This document shows, in pieces, positions 30,875-39,413 of a stretch of DNA of 64,000 nt (positions within the stretch are counted from its first letter, which is position 1; every line of letters begins with the position of its first letter). The stretch is from Albirhodobacter sp042466415. GTDB lineage: Bacteria > Pseudomonadota > Alphaproteobacteria > Rhodobacterales > Rhodobacteraceae. The stretch is from positions 744,001 through 808,000 of the forward strand of contig NZ_JAXHCH010000002.1 of NCBI RefSeq assembly GCF_042466415.1, written 5' to 3'. The position numbers were made by a program, and so were the translations under genes. The notes under the pieces are model-generated. The model saw only the letters and a list, made by a program, of their open reading frames with translations. It did no database searches and was not told where the DNA came from.

Positions 30875-32530
30875 TTAGCCGCGACCTTGACGCGCGAGTG
30901 AGGCGACCTCGGCTGCGCGCTGACGCATCGCGGCATCAGAACCAAACCCATAGCGCGCCCAGTTTTCGCTGTCGAGACGTGCTTGCTGTGCTTGCAGCTC
31001 TTGACCCAATTGTGCGTAGGCTTCGGCGCGGATCAGGTAGAGCGTGGCCATCAGCGCGGCATTCTGGCCTTTGAGTGCCGCGTCGAGCGCGTGGTTGACG
31101 AGCGCGATGGAATCTTGCGCCTGTCCTGTGGAGAGCGCGAAGGCGGCAAGTTGCATATCCACATGCGCGGCCTGAATGCCTGCGCCGGGGATTTGGCGGT
31201 AGATTGCGCTGGCGCGTGTGAAGGCCTGAACGGCGATGGCGGGTTCGTCATTTACCGACAAGCGCCCCAATGCGAACCACGCGAAGGCCATGCGTGTGTC
31301 ATTCCAGCCTTGCGATGCGGCAATTGCGATCGCTTCGCGCGCGCCGGCTTTGCGGCTGCCCAAAGAGCCCGCGCCGATCGCGCGTTGCAAGGCGGCCACG
31401 AACCCTTTTGGTGTGGCGCCGACATCCGCCGCGCGGCCCACTGCGCCGCCTGCCGGATTGAGGCGTGGCAAGGCGCTGGCGAGGGCGTGGAACACCTCCG
31501 GCTGGCTCATCCCCGAGCGCAATTCGGGCGCGTAGGTCGCCTTGAGGATCATCATGTCGAAGCGGGTCAGGACGGTGTGGAAGTTATCGTCGTTGAAGAC
31601 TGTGTCGGGCAGGCGGAACAGATCGTTGAGCGGGCCAAGACCCTGCGCCGTTTCCTCATGGAGGCAATCGCGCAACTCTTGCGGCGCCGCCTCTGCGGGG
31701 ATGAACACGGTCGCATGGGTGCGCTGGCGGATGCCGGCCCAATCAACCTTGTCGCCCCGACGATTGTCTTTGTAATCCTCCCACGAGACGACGTTTGGAA
31801 CGACGAAACACGCAGCATTCGGCACGGCCGCATTCATCGCGCGCTTCGGCACGAACTCGATGAAAATTGCGTTATTGGGATCGGCATTCGCGCCGTTGAC
31901 GGCGGTGATATCGATGCCCGCCTCATTGCGAAGCCGTGACACAAGGCTCTGCATTTCTTGGGCCGCGCCCGCAGGGGCCGCCCCCTTCATGGAAATCTTG
32001 ATCGGCCCCTCGAAGCGCGAAAACCACGGCAAAGTGCGGCCCGATTCAAGGTTGAAGGACAGCTCGGTGAAATCACGCGCAAGCTCGGAGTTTGTGCCCA
32101 ATCGCGAACTCGGAACCGCGGCGAAGGGCATGGCCAGCGTTTGCGTGGCGGGCAGATCAATGGTGGAGGTTGAGGCCCGCGCGGTGGGCTCCTCTAACGG
32201 CATCGTCGTGCAGGCCGCTAGGGATAACGCGCCGAGGAACACGGGAAGGAATTTGATCCCCCGCGTGGGCGGCGCATGTTGGCAGGGCAGCGATAGCGGT
32301 GCATTTGCGAACCAACGCCCGTCACCGGCGACGTCATGGGTATCTGCGCTGGAATGCGCATGTCCCAAGACGCCGCTGACGTGGCGCAGATCCACACCCA
32401 TATGCAAGGCGGACCCATCCTGCTCTTCGAGCGGGGTATGATGCAGCGACCGCGCTGGCAGGCGCGGGTGCCCAGCCTCCCGCAGATGTGATCTGCGTGA
32501 GGCTGCGGCGAGCAGACGATATATACGCAT
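30875..32530 (-). CDS. DUF2927 family lipoprotein; 5' end uncertain, possible frameshift
   Basis: The body, from the lipobox LSLAAC (Cys codon 32212-32210) to the stop, is a typical Rhodobacteraceae DUF2927 lipoprotein: ELSFNLESG, IFIEFVP, CFVVPNV and DCLHEETAQGLGPLNDL (a protease-like HExxQ signature) followed by TPR-like helices. The open frame continues 106 residues upstream of the lipobox from an ATG at 32530 with a poorly conserved, His-rich sequence that no exported lipoprotein should have. An ATG at 32277 in another frame gives MRRPRGG and, with one extra G in the GGGGG run (32258-32262), joins IKFLPVFLGALSLAAC, a textbook lipoprotein signal. The start given is the first good ATG, not a confident one. 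Confidence 0.6.
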   Translation of the reverse strand: MRIYRLLAAASRRSHLREAGHPRLPARSLHHTPLEEQDGSALHMGVDLRHVSGVLGHAHSSADTHDVAGDGRWFANAPLSLPCQHAPPTRGIKFLPVFLGALSLAACTTMPLEEPTARASTSTIDLPATQTLAMPFAAVPSSRLGTNSELARDFTELSFNLESGRTLPWFSRFEGPIKISMKGAAPAGAAQEMQSLVSRLRNEAGIDITAVNGANADPNNAIFIEFVPKRAMNAAVPNAACFVVPNVVSWEDYKDNRRGDKVDWAGIRQRTHATVFIPAEAAPQELRDCLHEETAQGLGPLNDLFRLPDTVFNDDNFHTVLTRFDMMILKATYAPELRSGMSQPEVFHALASALPRLNPAGGAVGRAADVGATPKGFVAALQRAIGAGSLGSRKAGAREAIAIAASQGWNDTRMAFAWFALGRLSVNDEPAIAVQAFTRASAIYRQIPGAGIQAAHVDMQLAAFALSTGQAQDSIALVNHALDAALKGQNAALMATLYLIRAEAYAQLGQELQAQQARLDSENWARYGFGSDAAMRQRAAEVASLARQGRG

Positions 32531-33137
32531 GGCAGTGCGTTCCCAAGGTTGGTTCCTATTCATACCGCCCAACATGAACTTCACCGAGTAAATTCTTATG
32601 ACTCAATAAGATTTTTTTTGTGGCACGCTAAATATAGTAGCAAATCAAGGCCTTTCACGCGCCTTGTTGTTGCCACATTTCGAAAGCGCAAAACGCCAAC
32701 GCAACGCGAATCGGCCGATTTCGCGGAGATTTGAGGACGTAAAGCCCGAATCAGGCGCTAATTTTGGGGCTGCTGACGGATTATCGCGGGTGCGGAAACA
32801 GTCGCGCTGCAGCGGGGATCGCAAGATTGGCCGGGGGCTGGTGTCAAATTTTGCCATATTTCCGCGATTTAGCGCGTGATCTTCAGGTAAACCACCCCGA
32901 ATTTGCGGCGCAAACGCGGGACGGGGCGGTTCTTTCGGATAGGACGGGCGGTGTTTTGGGGGAAATGTGGCGCGACCTGTTAAGACAGCGCGGTCTCCGG
33001 GGCGGGTTGTTTCGGGCGCCGGACGCGCGCGCGCTTTGCATGATCAAGAGGCGCTCAAAAGCAAAACGCCCCGCGATGACGGCGGGGCGCAGGTTGGCTT
33101 TGCGCGCGATTGGGGCGCGCAGGTGCATCAGGCGCGG
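32531..33137. other. AT-rich intergenic region
   Basis: About 600 bases. The part from 32585 to 32760 is markedly AT-rich (an 8-T run near 32610) and is the likely promoter area for the leftward lipoprotein gene. Several short frames exist on both strands (for example 32664-32879), but none has a ribosome-binding site or recognisable product. The right end holds the terminator of the methyltransferase gene (33067-33089). Confidence 0.4.
33063..33089 (-). terminator. Intrinsic terminator of the methyl-THF gene cluster
   Basis: CGCCCCGC (33067-33074) / GCGGGGCG (33082-33089). On the minus strand the stem is followed by TTTTGCTTTT. Confidence 0.85.
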
Positions 33138-34121
33138 TTAAGCGCGACCGCCACGGCCACGGCGACCGCGCGAGCTGCCCGAGGCGGCCGAGGCGGCGGC
33201 GGCTTCTGCGAAGCTTGCGCCTTCCTTGATCGCATCGAGAACGCGGGAGAACTTGATCCAGTCCGCGCCGTTGGCATCATGGTTCATCAGCAAGTTTGCC
33301 GCGCGGATCGCTTCCATCTCTTGGGAGCGCACCGGATTCATGATCGCGGAGGTCATGCCCGCGCCAATCGCCATCGGCAAGAAGGCCGCGTTGACGCCGT
33401 GACGGTTGGGGAGACCGAACGAGATGTTCGATGCGCCGCAGGTCGTGTTCACCCCCAGCTCGTCACGCAAGCGCGCGACAAGCGTATAGACCTGCCGGCC
33501 CGCCGTCGCCATTGCGCCAACCGGCATCACCAGTGGGTCGACGACGATATCATGCGCAGGAATGCCGAAATCGGCGGCGCGCTGCACGATCTTCTTCGCG
33601 ACTTCAAAGCGCACGTCGGGGTCTTCGGAGATGCCGGTATCATCATTCGAGATCGCCACAACCGGCACGTTATACTTCTTCACCAGAGGCAGGACGAGCT
33701 CGAGCCGCTCTTCCTCGCCTGTCACCGAGTTCAAAAGCGGACGCCCCTCGCACGCCTCAAGCCCCGCTTTCAGGGCATCAGGCACCGAGCTATCGATGCA
33801 CAAAGGCACATCAACGATCGCTTGGATCTTTGCGATCAATTCGCGCATCAAGGGCGGCTCGACGAAGTTGTTATCGGCGTAGCGCGGATCTTCGGCCATT
33901 TTGTTGGAGAAAACGGCGCCCGAATTCACGTCGAGCACGGTCGCGCCACACATGACTTGTTCGATCGCGTCGCGCTCCACGGTGGAGAAATCGCCCAGTT
34001 CCAGCTCTGCCGCCAGCTTCTTGCGGCCCGTCGGGTTGATGCGCTCGCCGATCACGCAGAAGGGTTCGTCAAAGCCGATCACAACGGTTTTGGTTTTTGA
34101 CTCGATGATAGTCCGTGTCAT
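33138..34121 (-). CDS. Methyltetrahydrofolate:corrinoid methyltransferase (DHPS-like), probable split-MetH component
   Basis: 327 residues with the pterin-binding TIM barrel of MtrH/MetH methyl-THF domains: FCVIGERINPTGRKK, VLDVNSGAVFSNK, LCIDSSVPDAL, LLNSVTGEEER and NISFGLPNRHGVN. It transfers a methyl group from 5-methyl-THF to a cobalamin protein. In Phaeobacter/Dinoroseobacter-type bacteria methionine synthase is split and a protein of this kind is the methyl-THF module (recalled knowledge). Its neighbour MetF makes the methyl-THF, which fits. The C-terminal tail is Ala/Gly/Arg-rich (SRGRRGRGGRA). It starts 3 bases after the MetF stop with AAAGG upstream. Confidence 0.87.
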   Translation of the reverse strand: MTRTIIESKTKTVVIGFDEPFCVIGERINPTGRKKLAAELELGDFSTVERDAIEQVMCGATVLDVNSGAVFSNKMAEDPRYADNNFVEPPLMRELIAKIQAIVDVPLCIDSSVPDALKAGLEACEGRPLLNSVTGEEERLELVLPLVKKYNVPVVAISNDDTGISEDPDVRFEVAKKIVQRAADFGIPAHDIVVDPLVMPVGAMATAGRQVYTLVARLRDELGVNTTCGASNISFGLPNRHGVNAAFLPMAIGAGMTSAIMNPVRSQEMEAIRAANLLMNHDANGADWIKFSRVLDAIKEGASFAEAAAASAASGSSRGRRGRGGRA

Positions 34122-34123
34122 GG

Positions 34124-35038
34124 TCAGCCTTTCAAATGCTCCGCGATCCATGTCGCGTTGGTCTTGATGCCCCCGAGGGGGAAGAAATGCACCGATTCGA
34201 TACCGAAATTCGGGTTCGCGGCCTTATGCGTGGCAAGGTCCGCGACGAGATCTGTCGGCTCGAACGGCAGGAGAAGTTTCGTGACATCTTTGGCGCGCTT
34301 TTGCAGCACTTTCAGCGATGGGCCAACCCCGCAAGCGATTGCGAATTTGACCAGCGTTTGCAGTTTTGCGGGGCCTGCGATGCCGATATGCACCGGCAGC
34401 TTAATCCCCTCGGCCTGCAACCGGTCAACCCATGCGATGATCGGCTTTGCTTCAAAGGCGAATTGCGTCACAATCGCCATATCGGCATCGGTGCGCGTCG
34501 AGAAAGCCTGTTTCCAGTGCAGCGCCTCCATGACGGCCGCATCGCCGCCATTGATATCAATATCGCGGTTTCCTTCTGGATGGCCCGCGACATGCAGGCG
34601 CGCAAAGCCCGTGAAGGCGCCGCTTTCCAAAAGCTGCATCGAGTTGTCAAAATCGCCATGCGGGGTTTTAACGCCGCCGCCGAGCAAAAGTGCCTCGCGC
34701 ACATCGGCCTCACCTTGATAGCGCATAACCCAATCGTTCAGCGTTGCGGCATCTTTAATGATACGCGCGGGAAAATGCGGCATTGGCTCAAACCCTTCCA
34801 AGCGCAGGCGCTTGGCGGTCGCAATCATCTCCTCAATCGGCGTGCCTTCGATATGGGCGATATAGACACGGGTGCCTTTGGGCAAAAGCGGGCGGAAATC
34901 CTCAACCTTTTCGGCTGTGCGCGGCATGACTTCGATCGAGAGCCCTTCTAAAAACGCGGCCATATGCGCCGTGTTATAGCCAACCACATGGGAAGCAGGG
35001 GCAGGGCTCGCCTCACGGCGGAAGTTCAAAAGCGCCAT
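34124..35038 (-). CDS. metF: Methylenetetrahydrofolate reductase
   Basis: 304-residue flavoprotein that reduces 5,10-methylene-THF to 5-methyl-THF. Diagnostic segments: SIEVMPRTAEKVEDF at the N-terminus, RVYIAHIEGTP, PHFPARII, LLGGG, LHVAGHPEGNRDID (the H-P-E family signature), TQFAFEAKPI and HIGIAGPAKLQTL. The ATG at 35038 has GGAG 9 bases upstream and gives the usual MALLNFR start; a GTG at 35074, overlapping the previous stop, would add 12 residues. It lies between a 'virulence factor' family gene and the methyl-THF methyltransferase, which uses its product. Confidence 0.92.
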   Translation of the reverse strand: MALLNFRREASPAPASHVVGYNTAHMAAFLEGLSIEVMPRTAEKVEDFRPLLPKGTRVYIAHIEGTPIEEMIATAKRLRLEGFEPMPHFPARIIKDAATLNDWVMRYQGEADVREALLLGGGVKTPHGDFDNSMQLLESGAFTGFARLHVAGHPEGNRDIDINGGDAAVMEALHWKQAFSTRTDADMAIVTQFAFEAKPIIAWVDRLQAEGIKLPVHIGIAGPAKLQTLVKFAIACGVGPSLKVLQKRAKDVTKLLLPFEPTDLVADLATHKAANPNFGIESVHFFPLGGIKTNATWIAEHLKG

Positions 35039-35070
35039 TTTCAGTTTCTCCGTCACGCCAAAAGGGTCGA

Positions 35071-35379
35071 TCACGGCTGCGGTGTCTCCCAGCCGTCATT
35101 CGCGATGAGGGCGAGGATTTTCTCCTGCCCGTAGTGAGAGAGGATCCGCTCGACTTCCGCATCCGCCGCCGCCGTATCGTCGCCTTCGCGCTCGCCCATC
35201 GGGACTTTGCGCCATTCGGCAAGATAGGCGTCAGCATCTTTCGCGCCGATTTTCATCGCGCAGCGGTCGATGGCCTGTTCAAACCGTTCAGGCAAAGGCC
35301 TTTTGACACCGCGACGCCCTGCGCCAGCAATGACTTGCGCGGGGATATCACGCCAAAAAACGATTGTGATGTTTGCCAT
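35071..35379 (-). CDS. Small 'virulence factor' family protein associated with metF
   Basis: 102 residues of the Virulence_fact Pfam family, named after a loose association rather than a shown function. Features: ITIVFWRDIPAQVIAG, KRPLPERFEQAIDRCAMK, and AYLAEWRK. It is soluble, with no signal or membrane segment. In Rhodobacteraceae it is regularly first in the operon with metF and the split-MetH component, so a link to one-carbon metabolism is likely. AAGGA 7 bases before the ATG gives a strong start. Confidence 0.8.
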   Translation of the reverse strand: MANITIVFWRDIPAQVIAGAGRRGVKRPLPERFEQAIDRCAMKIGAKDADAYLAEWRKVPMGEREGDDTAAADAEVERILSHYGQEKILALIANDGWETPQP

Positions 35380-35750
35380 GCTCGAATCCTTCTCTCATGT
35401 GATGCTACGCGCAGATGCGACATGCCCGATGACGGTTTTCGACATATCAGTGCGAGGTAGCGACCTTGGCTGGTCTGGTTTTCAATGGCGTCCTGTCGGG
35501 CCGCGTCTTGGCTGGGTGTATAGCGCGGCGACGGGTGGCGGGGCCACGGGCGATGACGCTGCTGCGCGTGAAAACTTTGCATGAAGATTATGAAAGGCGG
35601 CGTCGGGCCTGCGATATCTGGAGCGCGCAGGCGTTTGGCGCCCTCGCGCGGGGATTGTGCGGTGACGCGAAGACGGTTGCGCGCTTCCTCCCTTGAACCT
35701 GTCGGACACAACAGCTACTTTGGGGATAACTTGAAAAGGAGGGCGCGATC
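35380..35750. other. Divergent intergenic region before ppx
   Basis: About 370 GC-rich bases between the leftward metF operon and ppx. TTGAAC near 35693 with an AT-rich stretch 17 bases on may be the ppx promoter. Short frames on both strands (such as 35581-35799) lack family features and overlap the ppx start; I do not call them. Confidence 0.35.
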
Positions 35751-36869
35751 ATGGCGCCCAAGCGTCCCAGGTCTGCGGGCGCGTTCCCAAAATCGGTAGA
35801 GCCGACCGCGACCCAAACCGCTGAGGCGGGCGAGCTTTATGCTGCGCTCGATCTTGGCACCAATAGTTGCCGCATGTTGATTGCCCGTCCGGTGGGCAAT
35901 CAGTTTCATGTGGTCGACAGCTTCTCGAAGGCTGTCCAGCTCGGCCAAGGCTTGGAAGCCTCTGGCCGGCTTTCGCGCGCGTCCATCTCACGGACGGTGC
36001 AAGCCCTGCAAATCTGTCGTCGCAAGATTGAGGAACACGGTGTGAAGCGGATGCGGCTCGTCGCAACCGAAGCGTGTCGCCGCGCCAAAAACTCCCGCGA
36101 TTTCATGCGGCTTGTCCGGCGTGAGACTGGGCTGCCGTTGGAGATTATCGCGGCGGAGGAGGAGGCCCGCCTGGCGGTCATCGCTTGCGCGCCGCTGGTC
36201 GAGCCGAAAACAGAACAGCTTTTGGTTGTCGATATCGGCGGCGGATCGACGGAGCTTGTGTGGATCGACGTCTCGCAAGTTGCGCCGGAAGAACGCGTCC
36301 GCGCCATCATGCGGCTCTCGGACGGGTTCACCCGCGCGGATGGATCGGCCCGCGCGGCGCGAGTCGTCGATTGGATCTCGGTGCCTTTGGGTGTCGCGAC
36401 GCTCAAAGACCAGTTCTCCGATGTTGATGATGATGCGGCGCGCTTTGCGCTGATGTCGTGGTTCTTTGAGGAAAAACTGGCCGATTTCTCGCCCTATTCG
36501 GCAGGCTCGCCCCGTGAAGGCTTCCAGATCGTCGGGACGTCCGGCACCGTCACAACCGTTGCGGCCTGCCACTTGGGCCTCAAGCGGTATGACCGCACGA
36601 AAGTTGACGGGCTGACCATGTCCTCAACACAGATTGATGCGGTGATCCGCACCTACCTCACTCTCGGGCCGGAGGGGCGCAGGAATGATCCGCGCATCGG
36701 CCGTGACCGCCACACGCTCATCATGTCGGGCGCGGCGATCCTTCAGGCGTTGATGCGCGTCTGGCCAACGGATAAGATGTCCGTGGCGGATCGCGGCCTG
36801 CGCGAAGGGCTCCTTTATGCACAGATGGCCGCCGATGGCGTGTTCACCGAAGACGGAATTATTCAATGA
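35751..36869 (+). CDS. ppx: Ppx/GppA family exopolyphosphatase
   Basis: 372 residues of the ASKHA phosphatase fold. Motifs: LDLGTNSCRMLIA (phosphate 1), ATEACRRAKNS, VVDIGGGSTELV (phosphate 2 region), IVGTSGTVTTVAA and LIMSGAAILQAL (adenosine-type loop), GLREGLLYAQM at the end. It hydrolyses polyphosphate and/or pppGpp. The first 25 residues are a Pro/Ser-rich extension. Strong AGGAGG lies 8-10 bases before the ATG. Its stop overlaps the rlmE start (ATGA), the usual pair in this order. Confidence 0.9.
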   Translation: MAPKRPRSAGAFPKSVEPTATQTAEAGELYAALDLGTNSCRMLIARPVGNQFHVVDSFSKAVQLGQGLEASGRLSRASISRTVQALQICRRKIEEHGVKRMRLVATEACRRAKNSRDFMRLVRRETGLPLEIIAAEEEARLAVIACAPLVEPKTEQLLVVDIGGGSTELVWIDVSQVAPEERVRAIMRLSDGFTRADGSARAARVVDWISVPLGVATLKDQFSDVDDDAARFALMSWFFEEKLADFSPYSAGSPREGFQIVGTSGTVTTVAACHLGLKRYDRTKVDGLTMSSTQIDAVIRTYLTLGPEGRRNDPRIGRDRHTLIMSGAAILQALMRVWPTDKMSVADRGLREGLLYAQMAADGVFTEDGIIQ

Positions 36870-37813
36870 CCAAGCCTCCTAAAACCCCCAGCGGCCCAAA
36901 AGGCCCAACAGGTAAGAAACCCGTCAAGGCGGCGATCAAAACCGAGCGCAAGCGCGAACCGGCGCGCGGCAAAGGGTTGGGCAACGGCCAATCCGGCCCG
37001 CGCACGGCGCCTGCGGAAAAGGTGCCATCCTCGCCGCGCTTCAAATCCGAGGGCAAATCGGGGGGCGGCGCGGCACCAACGGGTAAGAATACCTCCGGTC
37101 GCGGGCAACGCGATCTGCGGGTGCGGGTGAAATCCGCGAAAGGGCGCAAGCTGTCCTCGACCCTTTGGTTGGAACGCCAGCTCAATGATCCTTACGTGGT
37201 TCGGGCCCACAAAGAGGGCTATCGCGGGCGCGCGGCCTACAAGATTATGGAACTCGATGATAAATACCGGTTCCTCGTGCCGGGGGCGCGGGTCGTCGAT
37301 TTGGGCTGTGCGCCGGGCGGGTGGTGTCAGGTTGCGGTCGCGCGGGTCAATGCGCTTGGCGAGAAACGCGGCAAGAAAGTCGGGACAATTCTCGGCGTGG
37401 ATTTGCAAGAGATCGAGGCTATTGCAGGGTGCGAATTGCATCAGCTCGACTTCTTGGAAGAAGGGGCGGATGACAAGGTGAAGGGCTGGCTCGGCGGCAC
37501 GGCAGATGTTGTGATGTCGGATATGGCGGCCTCGTCTTCCGGCCATCAGGCGACTGACCACTTGCGGATCATTACCTTGTGCGAAGCGGCCGCGTATTTC
37601 GCGTTCGACGTGTTGGAAGTGGGCGGCACATTTGTCGCCAAAGTTCTGGCTGGCGGCGCCGAGCAAGAGTTGCTGAGCGTGTTGAAAAAGAACTTCGATA
37701 AGGTGGCGAACGTGAAGCCGCCGGCATCGAGGGCGGATAGTTCGGAGAAATTCGTCGTTGCGATGGGGTTCCGCGGCAAGCAGAGCAATCGCAGCGACGA
37801 AGATGAAGAATAA
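36866..37813 (+). CDS. rlmE: 23S rRNA (uridine-2552-2'-O)-methyltransferase RlmE
   Basis: FtsJ/RrmJ-type enzyme that methylates the 2'-OH of U2552 in the A loop of 23S rRNA, needed for late 50S maturation. 315 residues: the first 95 are a Lys/Pro/Gly-rich basic tail not present in E. coli RlmE, then the Rossmann core with YRGRAAYKIMEL, VVDLGCAPGGWCQ (AdoMet motif I), DVVMSDMAAS (motif IV, catalytic Asp), and GGTFVAKVLAGG (catalytic Lys). The basic tail probably contacts rRNA. It overlaps ppx by 4 bases. Confidence 0.92.
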   Translation: MTKPPKTPSGPKGPTGKKPVKAAIKTERKREPARGKGLGNGQSGPRTAPAEKVPSSPRFKSEGKSGGGAAPTGKNTSGRGQRDLRVRVKSAKGRKLSSTLWLERQLNDPYVVRAHKEGYRGRAAYKIMELDDKYRFLVPGARVVDLGCAPGGWCQVAVARVNALGEKRGKKVGTILGVDLQEIEAIAGCELHQLDFLEEGADDKVKGWLGGTADVVMSDMAASSSGHQATDHLRIITLCEAAAYFAFDVLEVGGTFVAKVLAGGAEQELLSVLKKNFDKVANVKPPASRADSSEKFVVAMGFRGKQSNRSDEDEE

Positions 37814-37840
37814 CCTGCAAGGCATTGTTTCCTAACTGAT

Positions 37841-37867
37841 ATGCGCGCCGAACTGGCGCGCATTTTG
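37841..37867 (+). terminator. Intrinsic terminator of ppx-rlmE
   Basis: ATGCGCGCC / GGCGCGCAT with a GAACT loop, followed by TTTGCGTTTT. Confidence 0.85.
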
Positions 37868-37907
37868 CGTTTTGGGCGGCGCTGAATTCGCGCCGTTTGG
37901 GCAATCG

Positions 37908-37940
37908 GTCCGCCGTCTGTCCGCCGTCTGTCCGCCGTCG
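37908..37940. repeat. 11-bp tandem repeat
   Basis: GTCCGCCGTCT three times in a row, the last copy ending in G. Confidence 0.8.
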
Positions 37941-38260
37941 GCCTTTGGTCTTTTCGCTGCCTTTGCAACAATCGTAGACAAACGTTGAATTTGCGGTAGG
38001 CTTCTCGGACGGGGTCTTGGAGATGTGCCAATCGGCCTTGCACTGTGTTTGCAAGCTCGCGCGAGTAGGCGTGATGGATTGGGCCGCAGGGCGCGCGCGG
38101 AGGCGCGTCGCATCGGTTTAGAACGGCTGAAATACGGATGAAAAGAGGGGAGGCTTTTCGTCATGTTTACGGACAGATTGTGTTCGGGAGCCGCCACGCG
38201 CATTGGCGGCGGCGAGAGGGGCGCTTGGGCTAACGGGCGTCGCTTTTGGGTGCGTGCGAT

Positions 38261-39217
38261 ATGACGCGCAATCACGCGGAAACGGTGCGCAGCGTGGCGG
38301 GATCGCCCAATGCTTTGGGCAAGGCGGGGTTCGCGGCCTCGTGGCGGCGCTCGCTCATTCATCACAAGATTGATCCCGCGGCGGTGCAAACCGGCGCGCC
38401 GCGGCTCGAATCTGCGGCGACTTTCGTTCGGCGCGAGGCGGCGGGGCGGCTGTTGAGTGTGGCGTCACCCGTGCTTGACCGGCTTGCCCGCGCGGCCTGT
38501 GATGCGGGCTGTGCGGTGCTGCTGTCCGACGCGGAGGGGGTCATTTTAGACGAGCGGATGCGCGACGGCGACACGGCCTATTTTCACACCGCCAATCTTG
38601 CACCGGGGGCAAATTGGTCGGAGGGCGCGCAAGGCACAAACGGGATCGGCACCTGCCTCGTCGAACAGCGCCCCGTTGTGGTCTGGCGCGATCAGCATTT
38701 TCGGAGCACGAACACTGGCCTGACCTGTATGGGGGCGCCCGTGTTCGGCCCCGAGGGAGACCTCGCGGGCGGGATTGATGTGTCCTCCGTGCGGCATGAC
38801 ATGTCGGAGGGATATGCGCGGCTCATCGCGTTGACGGTTCAGGATGCAGCGCATCGCATCGAGGCGGAGATATTTCGCGCCGAGTTTGGCGCGGCGCGCA
38901 TTTTATCGACAGGCGCGGGCGAATCTGCACCGCAAGGGGTCATGTTGCTTGCGATTGATCGTGACGATCTGATCATCGGTGCAACCCGCGCAGCACGGCG
39001 CCATCTGGGGATTACGGCGGCGAATATGGGGTGCTTGCCTGCGGCCGATGTGTTGGAAACGGGGGCGGTCAACGGGCTAGATGCGGCCCAGCGCGCCGTG
39101 ATGAGCCGCGCCTTGGCGCGCGCGGGCGGCAATGTGTCCGCCGCTGCCCGCGAGTTGGGGATCTCGCGCGCTACGTTCTATCGCAAAGCGAAGGCGCTCA
39201 AACTCACCGACGCATGA
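38261..39217 (+). CDS. AcoR-like GAF/Fis regulator of the aldehyde dehydrogenase
   Basis: 318 residues. A GAF-type sensor region holds VLLSDAEGVILDERM, GANWSEGAQGTNGIGT (the AcoR/acetoin-regulator signature) and TCMGAPVFGPEGDLAGGIDVSS. A Fis helix-turn-helix ends the protein (GGNVSAAARELGISRATFYRKAKAL). The central AAA+ sigma-54 domain of true AcoR is missing, so this is a short, sigma-54-independent member. It probably activates the downstream aldehyde dehydrogenase in response to an alcohol- or aldehyde-derived signal. ATG at 38261 is chosen; a TTG at 38246 is less likely. Confidence 0.85.
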   Translation: MTRNHAETVRSVAGSPNALGKAGFAASWRRSLIHHKIDPAAVQTGAPRLESAATFVRREAAGRLLSVASPVLDRLARAACDAGCAVLLSDAEGVILDERMRDGDTAYFHTANLAPGANWSEGAQGTNGIGTCLVEQRPVVVWRDQHFRSTNTGLTCMGAPVFGPEGDLAGGIDVSSVRHDMSEGYARLIALTVQDAAHRIEAEIFRAEFGAARILSTGAGESAPQGVMLLAIDRDDLIIGATRAARRHLGITAANMGCLPAADVLETGAVNGLDAAQRAVMSRALARAGGNVSAAARELGISRATFYRKAKALKLTDA

Positions 39218-39277
39218 AAGACGCATGAACGTAGATGAATTTCGCGCGCGCAGCATCGGTTTTTCTGCATTTGCACC

Positions 39278-39295
39278 TGTCGCAAGGGTGAGACA
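39278..39295. promoter_or_regulatory. Candidate operator upstream of the aldehyde dehydrogenase
   Basis: TGTCGC-N6-GAGACA, an inverted repeat with one mismatch, lies 118 bases before the dehydrogenase start and 60 bases after the regulator stop, where the AcoR-like Fis domain could bind. Confidence 0.4.
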
Positions 39296-39413
39296 CTGCC
39301 GCCACTCAACAGTTGGCGGGGGATAGGCGCGACCTCCGCCCGCAGTGCAGGCTGTCTTAACCGCGGCCGGAGGAGGGCGCGGATCACATCGTTTCATCTG
39401 GGAGGATATGACT

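Larger units (their letters stand above)
37814..38260. other. Intergenic region with terminator and short tandem repeat
   Basis: About 450 bases before the aldehyde regulator. It holds the rlmE terminator (37841-37867) and an 11-bp tandem repeat (37908-37940). The rest has long but unsupported frames on the minus strand that consist of the repeat's basic translation; I see no gene. Confidence 0.4.

Noticed and set aside
32270..32530. Hidden gene or mobile-element remnant in the 5' extension of the DUF2927 gene
   Set aside because: Frames on both strands are short and show no transposase or Hint motif; treated as a start/frameshift problem instead.
35581..35799. 72-codon frame before ppx
   Set aside because: Arg/Ser-rich, no SD, overlaps the ppx start in another frame.
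37572..38389. Leftward frames in the gap before the aldehyde regulator
   Set aside because: They owe their length to the 11-bp tandem repeat and overlap each other and the 3' end of rlmE; no SD.
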